Positions 38,814 to 51,707 of a stretch of 64,000 bases of DNA are shown one piece after another (within the stretch, counting starts at the first letter, position 1; each line of letters opens with the position of its first letter). Made by a program: the position numbers and the translations under genes. The notes beneath the pieces were generated by a model, which did not search any database, was not told the DNA's origin, and worked only from the letters and a program-made list of their open reading frames with translations. The DNA lies in the NCBI RefSeq assembly GCF_025118155.1, contig NW_026251390.1, forward strand, positions 620,001 to 684,000, read 5' to 3'. The stretch comes from Cokeromyces recurvatus. Lineage: Eukaryota; Mucoromycota; Mucoromycetes; Mucorales; Mucoraceae.

Positions 38814-40266
38814 ATGTCAAAGTTTGGAACAGATGACAATCCTATAGACACTTCATACTATGAATTACTCAACATTCCTGTTAATGCCGAGCCTATTCAA
38901 ATCAAAAAGGCTTATAGGTAAGCTACCTTCATATAATTGTTTAATTGGATATTAATAGATGATTAATCTCCTTTATTTTACTATAGAAAGTTAGCTATGG
39001 TATTATTTTTATTTTAAAATAAATGAAAAAAAAAGAATACAAATACTAAATGTATGTTTGTAATTAGGTTTACCATCCAGATAAGAATAAAGAGCCCGGT
39101 GCTGAGGAAAAGGTAAAGATACAACCAAAATTCTTTTTTTTTGTATACATGAATACTTATAATATAATTAAAGTTTAAAGAAATATCTGAAGCATATCAA
39201 GTCTTATCTGATCCTCAATTACGTGCGGCTTATAACAAATATGGTAAAGACAAAGAACTCGCTCCTGAGGGTGGTTTTGCTGATCCTCGTGAATATTTCC
39301 AACAAATGTTTGGTGGTGATGCTTTTAGAAGTAAATAATCATTGTAACAATATCATATGGTTTAATTTAATTTACTTATTTATTTTGTGTTTAGGTATTA
39401 TTGGTGATTTAGCAGTAGGTGAAATGTTTAGTGAGGCACAGCAAGAAGAGTTGGAAAAGGACGGGTCTGAAAGTAATAACGATGATACGGACAAAAAACA
39501 AATGAACAAAGAACAAATGGAGAAAATGCAAAAGCAACAACAAGAACGAGTAGATAAATTGGCAGATAATTTAAAATTAAAGCTCGCTATGTTTACTGAT
39601 AGTGAAGGTGATCAACATGCTATTAATACCTTCCAAGAATATATCAAACAAGAAGCTGAGAAATTAAAGAATGAAAGTTATGGTATCGAATTGCTTCATT
39701 CAATTGGTGGTGTGTATTCACTTAAAGCAAAGCATTATTTGGGTATTAAAGGAGGTGGTATGCCAAGTATCTTTGTTGGATTTAAGCAAAAGAAACATAT
39801 TGTGAAGGAACTTTGGAATACAGTTAAGGTTGCAATGGATGTACAACAAGCAGCTGAAATGATTTCAAAAGCAGAGGAGAAGGGTATGGCAGATTCTGAT
39901 AAAATGAAATTAGAAGAAGAAGTGACTACGAAGGTATTTAAATAAAAACAAGAATTGGCTATTATATATGTATATATTTACATAATACTCAATATATACA
40001 TATTATAGACTTATAAAGCTTTATGGCAAACATCGAAATTTGAAGTTGAAGCTACATTACGTCAAGTATGTGATAAAGTACTTCAAGATAAGGTAAATCA
40101 CTTTTATGTTTTTGTATAAAATAAAAGAACATGTTATTTAACAATAATATAGGAGGTGGACAGTAAAACTCGAACAAAGAGAGCGATAGCATTAAAATGG
40201 GTTGGCTATATTTATAAGCACACAGAATTAGAAAAATCAACTTTGCAATTACAAGTTAAATCATAA
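38814..40266 (+). CDS. J-protein co-chaperone with DnaJ-X domain (Caj1/Djp1-like)
   Basis: A type III DnaJ protein that stimulates an Hsp70. About seven exons run from ATG 38814 to TAA 40264-40266, giving roughly 370 residues. The J domain begins at residue 14: [22 protein letters not shown], then [12 protein letters not shown] with the essential HPD at the acceptor of intron 2, and [14 protein letters not shown]. There is no zinc finger. A short region with [15 protein letters not shown] replaces the Gly/Phe region, and the rest is the DnaJ-X domain ([32 protein letters not shown], then [20 protein letters not shown]). In yeast, Djp1 aids peroxisome import and Caj1 acts near membranes. Which role applies here is not visible. 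It converges on the E1 gene, with 253 nt of ATT/ACT repeats between the stops. Confidence 0.9.
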
Positions 40267-40318
40267 AAAAAAATATTTACTACGAAAAGATACATTAATA
40301 CATATATTTACTGTGTAT

Positions 40319-40436
40319 AATAATACTATTACTACTATTACTATTACTATTATTATTACTATTATTTTTATTACTACTATTATTTTTATTTTTATTACTA
40401 CTATTACTACCACTACTATTAACTACTACTGCAATA
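40319..40436. repeat. ATT/ACT trinucleotide microsatellite between convergent genes
   Basis: Over 100 nt of imperfect TAT, ACT and ATT triplets in the gap between the J-protein and E1 stops. It is likely in 3' untranslated sequence of one or both. Confidence 0.75.
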
Positions 40437-40519
40437 TATTTTGACAAATTAATACAAAAAAAGAAAAAAGAAAAAAGAAAAAGAAAAAAAAAAGAAAGAA
40501 ACTTTTTTTATGTATATAT

Positions 40520-41070
40520 TTAATGATTTCTCATTATATCTTCTAATAATTGCTTTGATTGCTGTTTGAAAACTGATGAAATACCTACAGCAGGAGCAGA
40601 AAGTGGCTCTCGACCCACATATTCAATTGTCTAATCATGATGAATTTGAGAAGAAGAAAAAAAAAATTAAATATGTATAAACATCTATTTTACCTTATTC
40701 TCTGGTAAAATTTGAGCTAATCTAGGGGCCATAAAAGCATAAGCACCTGCATTTTGAGGTTCCTCTTGACACCAAATAAATTCTTGTGCACCAGAGAACT
40801 TGCTGATTTCATCTTGTAACTCTGTCTTTGGGAATGGACATAGCTCTTCAACGCGAATTAAAGCAATTGTATCGTCTAAACCTCGTTTCTCTCTTTCTTT
40901 TACAAGATCATAATAAAATTTACCAGATAAAAAGACAACCTTTTTAATTTTAGAAGGATCGCGAATAATAGGATCAGATAAGATAGGTTGGAAATGTGTA
41001 CCAGGCGCCATTTCTTTTAAGGAGCTTACAGCGAGCTTTTTTTTTTTTTTTGTTATTAGACATCATTTCT

Positions 41071-41107
<37 letters not shown>

Positions 41108-42741
41108 GTATATATATACTTACAGGTGATTTTAATAAACTTTTAGGTGAAGCAACAATTAAAGGTTTACGATATGTACGATGCATCTAAATTTCGAAAA
41201 AAAAAAAAAAAGATTTTTAGTTTTATTTTCATTTAATATGTATGGATATATTATTCTTTACCTGTCTACGCAAAACATGGAAATATTGAGCAGGCGTAGT
41301 ACAATTAACGATATGCCAATTGGGTGGTGGTTGGTCTTTCTTATGGACGTCAAAGGAATCATTACTCATCTATATTATTATTATCTTAGACTCTTGTATA
41401 CATATATATATATATATATGTGTGTGTGTAGTCTACCTGTAAGAATCGCTCTATACGACACGAAGAATGTTCCGGTCCTGCTCCATCTTGACCATGTGGT
41501 AAAAGCATAACAAGTCCACTTTGTCTTAACCATTTCTCTTCTCCACTTGATATAAGTGTATCAATCGTGATTTGAGCTCCATTAAAGAAATCACCAAATT
41601 GAGCTTCCCATAACACAAGTCGATTAGGAGATTCAATAGACATACCGTATTCAAATCCTAATACAGCAAACTCTGAAAGTGGACTATTAGCGACCTCCAA
41701 GAAATGATTCTTGTGTATTTGATTTAATGGAATAACTGCACGTTCTGACTCTTGACAGACTAACATAGCATGACGTTGTGAGAAGGTACCACGGCCGACA
41801 TCTTGTCCTGAGATACGTACATCATATCCTTCATGGATGAGTGACCCAAAGGCAAGTGCCTCAGCTGTAGACCAATCTAGCCCATAACCTTGAGTTATCT
41901 TTTTCAGACGTTGATCAATATGATATTTCTGAAGACGAGGGTGTACCTTTATGTCTGAGGGAGGTGAAACAGAGATTCGGCCAATCTCCGTTAAGAGGTC
42001 AAGGTGATAGCCTGTATCTGGAGAACTCTCTACCTCTGTAGCAGATTGAATATGTTTAATTCCCTTCCAATTTCCATCAAGATGAAAGCGTCCAGATAGA
42101 TTGGTTGGATCATGTTCTGGAAAGAATTCAGATTCTTGAAGTCCCTGTTCTAATTGCTTTATTTGATCTTCACGAATATCTTCTATCTCCTTTTTAGATT
42201 TAAAGGTCTCTTCTTCGATCAATTTCTTTTCATAAAGTTTAGGTACAGATATACGATGACGAATATTATTATACATGATAGGCTGAGTGAAAGCAGGTTC
42301 ATCAAGTTCATTATGACCCCAACGACGATAACATATTAAATCAAGAATAATATCCTATATGCATATAAGTATAAATATAAATATAAATATAAATACCCCC
42401 TCCTTATAGCACTCTAGATTATTTTTATGTACCTTTTTAAATTTATTACGATATTCGAATACTAAATCAAGAGCTCTAGCTACTTCTTCAGGGAAATCAC
42501 CATTGACATGAACAACAGGTACATTAATCATTTTACCAATATCTGAGCAATAAGCTGAAGAACGTGCATTTTGAGCAGGAGTCGTATAACCTAATTGATT
42601 ATTGACTACAATATGTATTGAACCACCTGAAGAATAATGAGATAGATTTGATAAACTCAAAGATTCCATCACAATTCCTTGACCAGAAAATGCCTGTTAT
42701 ATATATATAATATGTGTTTATGATCTCTTATGAATTTCTAT

Positions 42742-42776
<35 letters not shown>

Positions 42777-44148
42777 AACTCTTTACTTACAGTATCTCCA
42801 TGTATTTGGACACACATAACACGATCACCTAGGTTGCAAGAAGAGGTATCCAAAGACGAAGATGCTAAAAGATCCGTTTGTTTCGCTCTTGCTTTCCCCA
42901 TTGCAACAGGATTAATAGCCTCAAGATGAGATGGATTAGGTAATAGGGTAACATGTACTTTTTTATCACCATAAGTCAAATCAGGACTATTAACAAGATG
43001 AGAGATCACATCCCCTGATCCAAAGGTATCCTTAGGAAGTTCAGATTGACCACTCATCTTATGAAACAAGGCATAGTAAGGATACTGAAGTAAATCACAT
43101 AAAAGATTCAGACGACCTCTATGAGGCATACCAATCACAACGTCTTGAACACCATGACGAGCAGAGAGTTCAAGGATACGATCCATAGCTACCATCATAC
43201 TTTCTGCTCCTTCAAGTCCATAGCGTTTAATATTAGGAAATTTTTTACCCAAAAATTGATCAAATACCTATTTATAAAATAAGTCATACGGATATATAAA
43301 TATTTAATTTATTTATATTCATATATATATATCACTTACTTCAGACTTGGATAGTAATTCATGAATACGTTTCTTTTGTTCTATTGTTAGTTGTGGCTTA
43401 TTCCAACTCTCAACAGCATGATACCACCATCTTCTCTCACTAGCTGACTAGAGTAAAAAAAAAAAAAAAAAAAGGTGTTTATAAAGAAAGGAAAAAACAA
43501 CAACAACAATAACAATAATAGCAATTGTGAGAAACTTACTGGTAAATGCATAAACTCATAAGCAATTTTCCCGCAATAAACAGCTTGTAAATGATTTAGA
43601 ATGGTTTTAAAATCTGCTTCTACATTTTCCGAATTTTGAATACCACTACTTTCTTTTACATGTAAAATACCTAAAGAGAAAATGTCAAATGAGTGTGTGG
43701 GTGTGTGTGGGTGTGTGTGTAAATAAACTCTATAGAATTTACCACTAAGGTTATACATTTCATCATTTTCTTTTCCTAATCCATATCTTTCTGGTTTTAA
43801 AGCAAGTACCTCTCTAATTATAAACAAATAAGAGGTTAAGAAAGATTATTTAAATATCTCTCTATACGCGTCTACTTACGTTCTTTTCATAATGTTTAAT
43901 GGATCTAAATGAGCGCCTTCATGTCCATGTGTACGATAAGCTTGAACCATACGTAATAGACTTCCATGCTTAATACGATTGACTAACTCTTCCGATGTAT
44001 AGTCAGGTAACTTGTATTCTTTAGCAACTCGATATCCATAAACGCCATCATCATGATAACTTCGCTTTAATAATTGCTTTGGTTTATTATAAAGAGCTCT
44101 TGCTGTCTTAATGCAAGGAAGCTTACTTGTTGTCGAAACTCGAAACAT
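40520..44148 (-). CDS. DHTKD1: 2-Oxoadipate dehydrogenase E1 (DHTKD1-type)
   Basis: A thiamine-diphosphate dehydrogenase E1 working with the shared E2/E3 of the 2-oxoglutarate complex, in lysine and tryptophan breakdown. About eleven exons run from ATG 44148 to TAA 40522-40520. The N terminus is Arg/Lys-rich without acid residues, a mitochondrial presequence. The order is HDDGVYGYRVAKEY, AYRTHGHEGAHLDPL, YGLEGAESMM, GMPHRGRLNLL, IHGDTAFSGQG and VVNNQLGYTTPAQNARSSAY, covering the cofactor region. GQDVGRGTFSQRHAML and LPHGQDGAGPEHSSCRIERF follow. The first two of the discriminating motifs (NNQLGYTT, GRGTFSQRH) are those of human DHTKD1, not of OGDH (NNQIGFTT, ERGTFSHRH), so I call it the 2-oxoadipate enzyme. 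Budding yeast lacks this gene. The C terminus is SSVFKQQSKQLLEDIMRNH. Some introns hold CT and CA repeats. Confidence 0.87.
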
Positions 44149-44390
44149 ATAAATTTACAAGTTCTAGTCAAACGAAAACAAAAAAAACAAAAAAACAAAA
44201 AGGAAGGACCTTTTTATATACAAGTGTAATTACTGCAAAACAATCCTTAATTCCTTAATTCTTTAATTTTTTGTTTTTTTTTTTTTTTTTTTTTTTTTAC
44301 CACGATAGACCTTAAAAACTGGCCCACGGTCAGGTGATAAGATAGTTGTACCTTTTATTATCATATACATATATACACATATAATACAAC

Positions 44391-47300
44391 TTATCGGAAA
44401 CCAGATGTCTTTGGCTTCTTTTTTTTCTTGGAAACAGATTTCTTTCTTGATCCATATATACCAGAAGTAGGTTGCGTAGAGATATTTGCAAATGTTCTTG
44501 CAGGACTAGGCGGTAATAAAGCATCTGGCTGAGATGATGATAATCGTGGAGGAGAGGAGGATATCAAAGAATAATGAGTCGTTTCATCTTCATGTTTTAT
44601 AGACGAAGATAATTTATTCTTTTTGGTTGTAGAAGGCTTGGAAACTGATTCAACTTTAATAACAGGTAAAGAAATATCTTCCACGCCTTCTGCTTCTTCT
44701 TCAACTACAATCATAGGTGCTTCACTTCCTAAGGATCTTCTTCTCTTATGATGACTCTGTAGATCAAATCTAGGAAATTCCTCGGGTTTTAGCTTGGTAG
44801 AAAAGTCATATTGTGGGAAACTAATATCCCTATAATGTCTATTATCGATTTTCCAACAATTTGCTAGAGCTTTAGTTGTAGTTGTAGTCTGAAAATTTAA
44901 TTTCTCTCGATTAAAATATTGAAAATTATCTTCATCATCATATCGAGGAAGAAGAATACTACTGGACATTTGAATTTCTTTTTCATAAGCTTCATTCAGT
45001 TTTTTACGTAATTCTCTTTTAATAGATCGGGTATTTTGTCTAATTTGGGGTATCATATTAAGGTTAAAGTGTATACAGTCCATATCTTCAAAGCTTTCTA
45101 ATTGTTCTAAAAAGGCTTTCAAATCATTTAACTTGTATTCTTGAAGGTGATAATGACTTTCTTTAAACATCTTTTGACTATTTTTTTTTTTTTTTGAAAT
45201 AAGTTAAAATAGAGACACATACATACATATATATAACACTTGTATACTTTACAATGAAGTAGGCTCTTTCATTTGTCGTACTTTAATTGCTATATTTTCT
45301 TTTACATCATCACTTAATGTATCGTTTCCTATCTCTACCCTTTTCTGTAAATAGTCATTAAAAGCAGTCATGTCAAAATTAAAGACTTCCGCATAAAGAT
45401 GTTTGGATTGTCTACCAGGTGATAGATGAAGTTTAAGCTTTGATAAGATCTGATTAAAATGACCATCATATATCTTAAGTTTATATTGTGGTTTAGTTAT
45501 AAATTTCCCAATTTCTTTTTTATCTACAGGCCCTTCTTCTTCTGTTAATGATGCATATTGTACTTTAACTGAACCGTCTTCAAAGAGACGATAAATACAA
45601 AGTAACCTTTTATCTTCTATTCTCTTTTTATCCTTTTGTAATTGATATAAATCTAATCCAAATCCAATAGATGATATACGATTATTATAATTGTATAATT
45701 CTTGAAATTTATATTTTGATAGTTTTATATTATGTAATCCAATGATTTCAGCTTTAGGAATAATGCTTAAATAGACTTCAGGTTAGAATAATTTCCCCCC
45801 TCCCTTTTTTTTTTCTTTCTTTCTTTCTTTCTGTCTTTCTTTACCTTTTCGTAGGTTGATTTGTATATTTAAATTCTATAAATGTTAACCTTTGAGTTTG
45901 ATGAGAGAAAGCAGCAAGCCTCCCTACAAATAAATAGACATGAGTTATCTATAAAATAGATTCAAATATATACATGTATATCCTTACAAATATCTTTCTC
46001 TAATTCATCAAGAATAAGTAAGGAAGGTGCGCCTAATCGCATAGGATGCATCCATTTAAGAATAGGTCGTTCGGGTATTAAATAATCAAAAACAAATATT
46101 GCATCTAACGTTGCGAAACAATATAAAGATGATTTCGCTGTAAAGGAGATAATACGGTCATTAGGTGCCGCTAAAGTCCTTTTTTGAATTATAGTATCCT
46201 AGTAATCATATTTAGTACTTTGTGCGTATATGCATACATATTATTTGTGACTGAGTATAAAATAAAGTCAACTTACAGTAAATTCCCATTCTTTGATACA
46301 TTCAGGTGAGGCGATTAAGATGGTAGAAGACGTTTTACCAAAAGAACATGATTTCCAGCGAGAGATGTAATTCAAATTATCTGGAAAGGGATCTATACCA
46401 TTATAGAGAATTTTGCCATCCAATCCATCAACAATAGCAATATAGCCGTTGGTAGTCACTAATACATATTCATATGGTTTATAAGGACTAAACTCAACAT
46501 GTAAAGGCATAGAATAATCAATAGAAGGGTTGCTATCTGATACTGTAGTTAAATTAAAAATTTGGATCATTTTAAGACCTTCCTTTTCATTTAAAGTAAA
46601 TAAATGTATTTTAGATGTTGTTCTAACAAGAAATATTTTAAACTCTAAAGAAGAAAACGGTGAAGTTGTAATTTGTCTAATAGGATATTCTAGATCCCAA
46701 GTGTGTGTAATGTACATTGTATCTAACGGTAACTCGACAGAGTAATCACCTAATTCAAAGCATTCCTTTTTTGATATTATAATGACTATAATGAGGAGAA
46801 GAAAATAGGTACATACTATGTGTTAATATCACAAAAAAAAAGAAAGAAAGAAAAAAGAGTACATGATAAGCTGCTTACCTAATGAAGACATACTAGATGC
46901 AGAAGCAAATACTAATAATTTTAAATCATGTATATAGTCCATTGTAACAAAAGCGTTTTCTCGTAAAGAATCATATCTTTCAAATTTTCGGGATATATTC
47001 ATGTCATCTTTTAAAAATGCTACGATATCATCTTTTAATAAATGACCAAATTCTGGAATATCTCTTACTATTTTAGCAGCCTAATCGAAAGAAAGAAAGA
47101 AAAACAACATAATAATCAAGATCAATCTCGACAAGTTACAATTAGAATATAAGACCTTACTGTGTTCTTAATTTTTTTATATAACAAATATTCAGTCGGT
47201 CTAAAATCATTGGTTCTATCAATTATTTGATCTTCTGGATAGTACTTTAGATCTAGATTTAGACAAGTCAATCGGCTATAAATGTAAGTAAAAATAAAAT

Positions 47301-47439
47301 AAAATAAAATAAAAATAAAAAAAAGGTTATAATTACATTGTTTACGACGATGCGTTAAAGGGAAGACTCGATCAACAACTTGTAAATATGGATCTGCAAA
47401 TATTGATGGCAGATCAGACGGTTGTATTAAATGCGCCAT
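44391..47439 (-). CDS. Rrn6/TAF1C-like RNA polymerase I core factor subunit
   Basis: Likely a subunit of the core factor/SL1 that recruits RNA polymerase I to rDNA. About eight exons can be followed from ATG 47439 (or 47451) to TAA 44391. The body shows beta-propeller-like strands: YIHDLKLLVFASASS, EYVLVTTNGYIAIVDGLDGK, WKSCSFGKTSSTILIASPEC and FATLDAIFVFDYLIP. The last exon, after KEPTSFQKMFKESHYHLQEY, holds a Leu/Asp helical region, then a disordered tail ending TQPTSGIYGSRKK and KKKKKPKTSGFR, which resembles the Rrn6 C terminus as I remember it. The last two exons are joined across a GTAAAG donor with matching phase, so the frames at 44391-45170 and 45240 upward are one gene. The family call rests on motif memory, not on an alignment. 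Confidence 0.62.
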
Positions 47440-48266
47440 GACAAACAACAATTCAAAAGTTTTTGTTTGTTAAAAAAGAAAAAGAAAAAGTATGATTAAA
47501 AAAAAAAAAAAAAAAAGATTTTTTTCTCGCCTTTTAATTGGATGAACTTTTATATGATTTAAGGCCATTACCATTGATTGTTGTTGTTATATTACGAAAC
47601 AGCAGTAACGACAATAAAAGGTTATCACTGTTTATTATGTAAGCTGAGTAAGGGACAATCAACACATTTTATTAAATCTGCAATGCAGTTAAACTTTAAA
47701 AAAAAAATCTATGCATATTGTTCGAAAAAATAATTTTGGACAAAAATGATGAATTACAGCTGTCAATATTGTATTGAATGTTGGACAAAAAAGGGCTAAA
47801 ATGAAAATGATCATGTTAACATGTATATAAAAAAAATGGCTAATGATGCAGTAATTCACTTATTTTATCTACGCTGACAATGTGTAAATTAACAGTAAAT
47901 TTCTTAGTGAAGACAGTTTGAGTCTAAATTAAGATGGAATAACAATGAAAAGATGAGTTGAATACACTAGGGATTGGAGCTGTCAATAGGAAAATAAAGA
48001 TATAAGAATGATAGTAAATTAAATTTCGTAGCAATATTCAAGCTAATATTCTATTTAACAAGGTATAAAGCTTGTCGTTAGATGCTTATTTCTCAATGTA
48101 GAATATCTATTGCTTTTCTTTTTTTTTAAAAAAAAAGTCCATATGATTATACTGAGTTCACTGCTACACATGTTTCTTATAATTTACTTTACAAGGCCTG
48201 TTAAAAAGAAAGAGAAAGTAGCTTCGTTTTATTGAATCAAACTAGTAGATAGGGTCCGCATTACAA

Positions 48267-48330
<64 letters not shown>

Positions 48331-49672
48331 GAAATTTATAGTGAAACATAGCTTAATAAGACTTTAAAATAATTACTTTGATACATATTTATTATGTCAT
48401 TTTATTGTTTATGAGTACTAAGAAATGATCTATCATCTATGAAATCGAGATCTTACTGTTTATATATCAATATGGCCACTATTGTTCGCTCTCTTTGCTC
48501 CCAGTATAAGAATTTGACACTCTTTATTAGGAGGTTGACTATTTACTTTAGTTGAGCTTCAAAGATTTTTATATTTCACTGACAAAACCTTTCTGTCTTT
48601 TCTACCTGTAATCTATTATAACTCACTTTACATTTATTTTTATTTTATATATAGAATCCAGTATTCTTCATCTTAATGAGCACTTTTGTATGAAATTGTA
48701 TACCATAAAAAAAAGGGCAAACGAATGATGCCTTTATAGAAATTAAAATTAAAAAAAAAGAAAAAACTATAAATAATATAGCCTAGAACTGTGTTCGGAA
48801 CTATTCAAAGGAATGTTTATTAAAACATATACCAAAAAATAGATTAGTTGCCAAGTATACAGTGTATGTCTGTATGTATGCGCGTATAAAGATGCACATA
48901 TCTGTTGTCTCTGTGTGCATGTATTCTATGATAAGAACAAATCATATATCCAAAACTTTATCTTAAGCAAAGAATAAAATAATGGATGATTACGAGATGA
49001 GGATATAGTGCAAGTAATGACGACATAGTGTAAATACTATAGTGTATAGTAGTATACTCATGCACATGTGTTATTATTATCGGTATTATGTAATTGATAC
49101 TTTTACTGCATGAAACAGTAAATAATATTAAGCCAAGAAAACTTTATTAATAATAATGAGAGTGTCCACCAAAAATAGAAGGTGCGCAAATATCATCATT
49201 TCATATTGCTATCATGTTTTCTTGTTCAGTACTTTAATACTAGTCCCACTATTATTTTAAAACCAAAAAAAAAAAAAATAAAATAAAATAAAAAATAAAA
49301 GATGTTGATATTACCGCTATACTCGAAATTATTTACCAAAAAAGGATATATATTGTATTCCATTGGTCAAGAAGAAACAAGATAAAAACTTGAGTAGAGT
49401 AGTAGAACATTATTTCCATTTTAGTAGTGGAGAGTTTAAGAAAAATTATTTTGTTTATCGTCGGGGAAAAAGAATTAGACACTCGATCATGAACTTTAAA
49501 GAGTAATCGGATTTACAAAAAGGGGGGGGGTTTGGAGTAGAACTTTGCTGCTGTTGTAAAAGAGTATGAAATTATATAAAATGACAGAATTCCAATTTCT
49601 CGACTTTTTTTTTTTTTAAATTTTTCATAATTTTTTATTTTATTTTTTAATTTAATTATTTATTTATTAATA
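47440..49672. other. Long divergent intergenic region
   Basis: About 2.2 kb between the Rrn6-like and Nudix starts. It contains a 57-nt A tract at 48270-48326 that is not next to any start codon, and shorter T/A junctions near 48121-48137. No open frame shows a family signature. A T-rich stretch near 49605-49625 lies just before the Nudix start. Confidence 0.5.
48270..48326. repeat. 57-nt poly(A) tract in intergenic DNA
   Basis: Fifty-seven consecutive A residues, more than 800 nt from the nearest gene. It could be the tail of an old retrocopy, but no target-site duplication or coding remnant was recognised next to it. Confidence 0.7.
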
Positions 49673-50492
49673 ATGTCTCTCCAAAGAGCTCTTAGCACAC
49701 CTCCTCCTGAAGAACCACTAATGCAGACAACAATTAAATATGAAAAAAAGGCTAGACATGGACATAAGCATGATGTAACAGATATTTATAATATTAGACA
49801 AGTCGCTGGATGTCTACCCATTGATCCTATATCAAAACGTTTTCTATTAATTTCTTCAAGTAAAAATCCTGAAGCATGGGTTATCGTAAGTTGATTCTTA
49901 TTCTCTATTTTATAATAATAATAATAAACATTCGTTTTATGTATGTTAGCCTAAAGGTGGCTGGGAAATGGATGAAACCCAGGAACAAGCAGCACTTCGA
50001 GAAACTTGGGAAGAAGCAGGTTTAAAAGGCCGTATTACGCATCAACTCGGCATATTTGTTGAAAGAAGTAAAAAAAGAATTAAAGCCCATCATTGGATAT
50101 TTGAAATGGAAATTGATGAAATTTGTAAGAAATATCCTGAAAGACGAAAGAGAGATCGTCGTTGGTTTACTTTTGATGAAGCTTTATTGGCTACACAGAA
50201 TAATTATTATATTCAAGAAGCAATTCGACTTTCTAGTATTAGTCCTGAACAGCAAAAATTAACTACACCTCGTTCTTCATTTGATGGCAAGCACATGAAA
50301 TGGTCTTCACCTATTTTATCACCCATTATAAATTCATATTTACCTATCAATACCACTCCCCCTTCTTCTGTACCTACAACTCCTGTAAATCAATCCATAA
50401 TTGAATCTCCTTCTACACAGAATAGTAGAAAGTCAATGGATGCATTTCAAGCTTTAAAAGAATTAATGGAAAATGCTTCTATTTCAGCATAA
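49673..50492 (+). CDS. Nudix hydrolase, diphosphoinositol polyphosphate phosphohydrolase type
   Basis: A Nudix enzyme of 251 residues from two exons (49673-49885 and 49950-50492). The Nudix box GX5EX7REXXEEXG is complete: it begins at GGWEMDE and ends REtWEEAG, with the metal-binding REXXEE intact. Upstream VAGCLPIDP and WVIPKGGWE, and downstream KAHHWIFEMEIDE and KRDRRWFTFDEALLA, are characteristic of the Aps1/DIPP group that removes phosphate from diphosphoinositol polyphosphates and dinucleoside polyphosphates. The N-terminal 40 residues and the last 75, rich in Ser, Pro and Thr, look disordered. The enzyme is expected to be cytosolic and/or nuclear. It converges on the ABCG gene across an AT-rich gap of about 800 nt. 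Confidence 0.9.
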
Positions 50493-50617
50493 TTTATACT
50501 TTTTCTTTAATACTATTTAGATACCAATACTATTTTTTCATATCATATATAATTAATCAAATAAATAAATAAAAGATGTTCACTACAAAATGATACACGT
50601 TATATGATAATATCTTT

Positions 50618-50650
<33 letters not shown>

Positions 50651-51175
50651 GGGGGGGTGAAGAAGAGAAAATAAAAATAGAAAAAGAACAAACTTAAAGA
50701 AACTAGATGTCCGCAAACCTTGTTCTACATCTTGTATTATGATTTTATTTCGTTAAAAAAACAAAAAAAACTTCTCTTTATGTATGTGACATGATTTTTT
50801 TTTCCAAATTTCATAATCTAAAAGACATTATTCACAAAAAAGATAAGCACATTGAACTGTTTCAACATTATAGAAATACGTCAAAATTTATAATAACCTT
50901 ATTCTTTTTTTTTTTTCATCATAAACTTTTATACTCTCCTGATCTTCATAACTGATTTTTTTTTCTTTTCTTTTTTTTTAGATTTAACGTTAGTTACTAG
51001 AAATGAATTTGTTGCTATGAAGTATTTCCACGTTTTATAACCTTATTGTCAAATTTGAACTATTTCCATAAAATATTCCATGCGATCGAAAAAAAAAGAA
51101 AGAAAGAAGATAAAAATAAAATAAAAATAATAAATTACTGCTATTTACTGCTATTTACTGCTGTTTACTGCTCCA

Positions 51176-51222
<47 letters not shown>

Positions 51223-51304
51223 AATATAAACAGTAACAATAACAATGTTAAAAAAAAATAGAAAAATTTTCCTTTTATTATGACTGTTAATAAATATTTT
51301 CTTT
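50493..51304. other. Intergenic region between convergent Nudix and ABCG genes
   Basis: About 810 nt without a gene. It holds T/G homopolymers near 50622-50657, four tandem copies of an approximately 10-nt unit (TTTACTGCTA) at 51134-51173, and a 41-nt T tract at 51178-51218 directly after it. Confidence 0.6.
51134..51218. repeat. Decanucleotide tandem repeat followed by poly(T)
   Basis: Four near-identical 10-nt TTTACTGCTA units end at CTCC, and then 41 T residues begin at 51178. The combination lies about 90 nt beyond the ABCG stop, in the 3' flank. Confidence 0.7.
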
Positions 51305-51662
51305 TCAACGTCTTTCTTTTACTAAATACTTTAAAAACAAAAATGATAAAATTAATGTAAAAAGAATAAACCATATTAAACGACTAATGTCTGTCCAAAA
51401 TGCTTGTCCATTAAATCCAAATCTAGCAAGTATAATGGGTCCTGGAATTTGAATATCGGCAATAGACTTATCACGTAAAGTGATATCCTTAAGTTCATTT
51501 ACGATAAGCGCTTCATATCCATAATTAAAAAAACTAAGATATTGTAACCAACTATGATATACTACAACATGAATACTTGTCATTGTTTCAGAATTATATT
51601 TACTATAATAGCAATATTACCTTAACACTGGCGGAATATGATCTTTAGAAGAAACAAACAAA

Positions 51663-51707
<45 letters not shown>

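Noticed and set aside
42740..42772. CT repeat and translated frame in the E1 gene
   Set aside because: It lies inside an intron, and the frame reading through it is interrupted by the splice signals of the E1 model.
40520..44148. Calling this gene 2-oxoglutarate dehydrogenase E1
   Set aside because: The sequence around the cofactor and GQDV motifs matches DHTKD1 and differs from OGDH at diagnostic positions.
44391..45170. Treating this frame as a separate gene starting at 45170
   Set aside because: A GTAAAG donor and AAATAG acceptor join it in phase to the exon upstream, and the tail resembles the C terminus of the same Pol I factor family.
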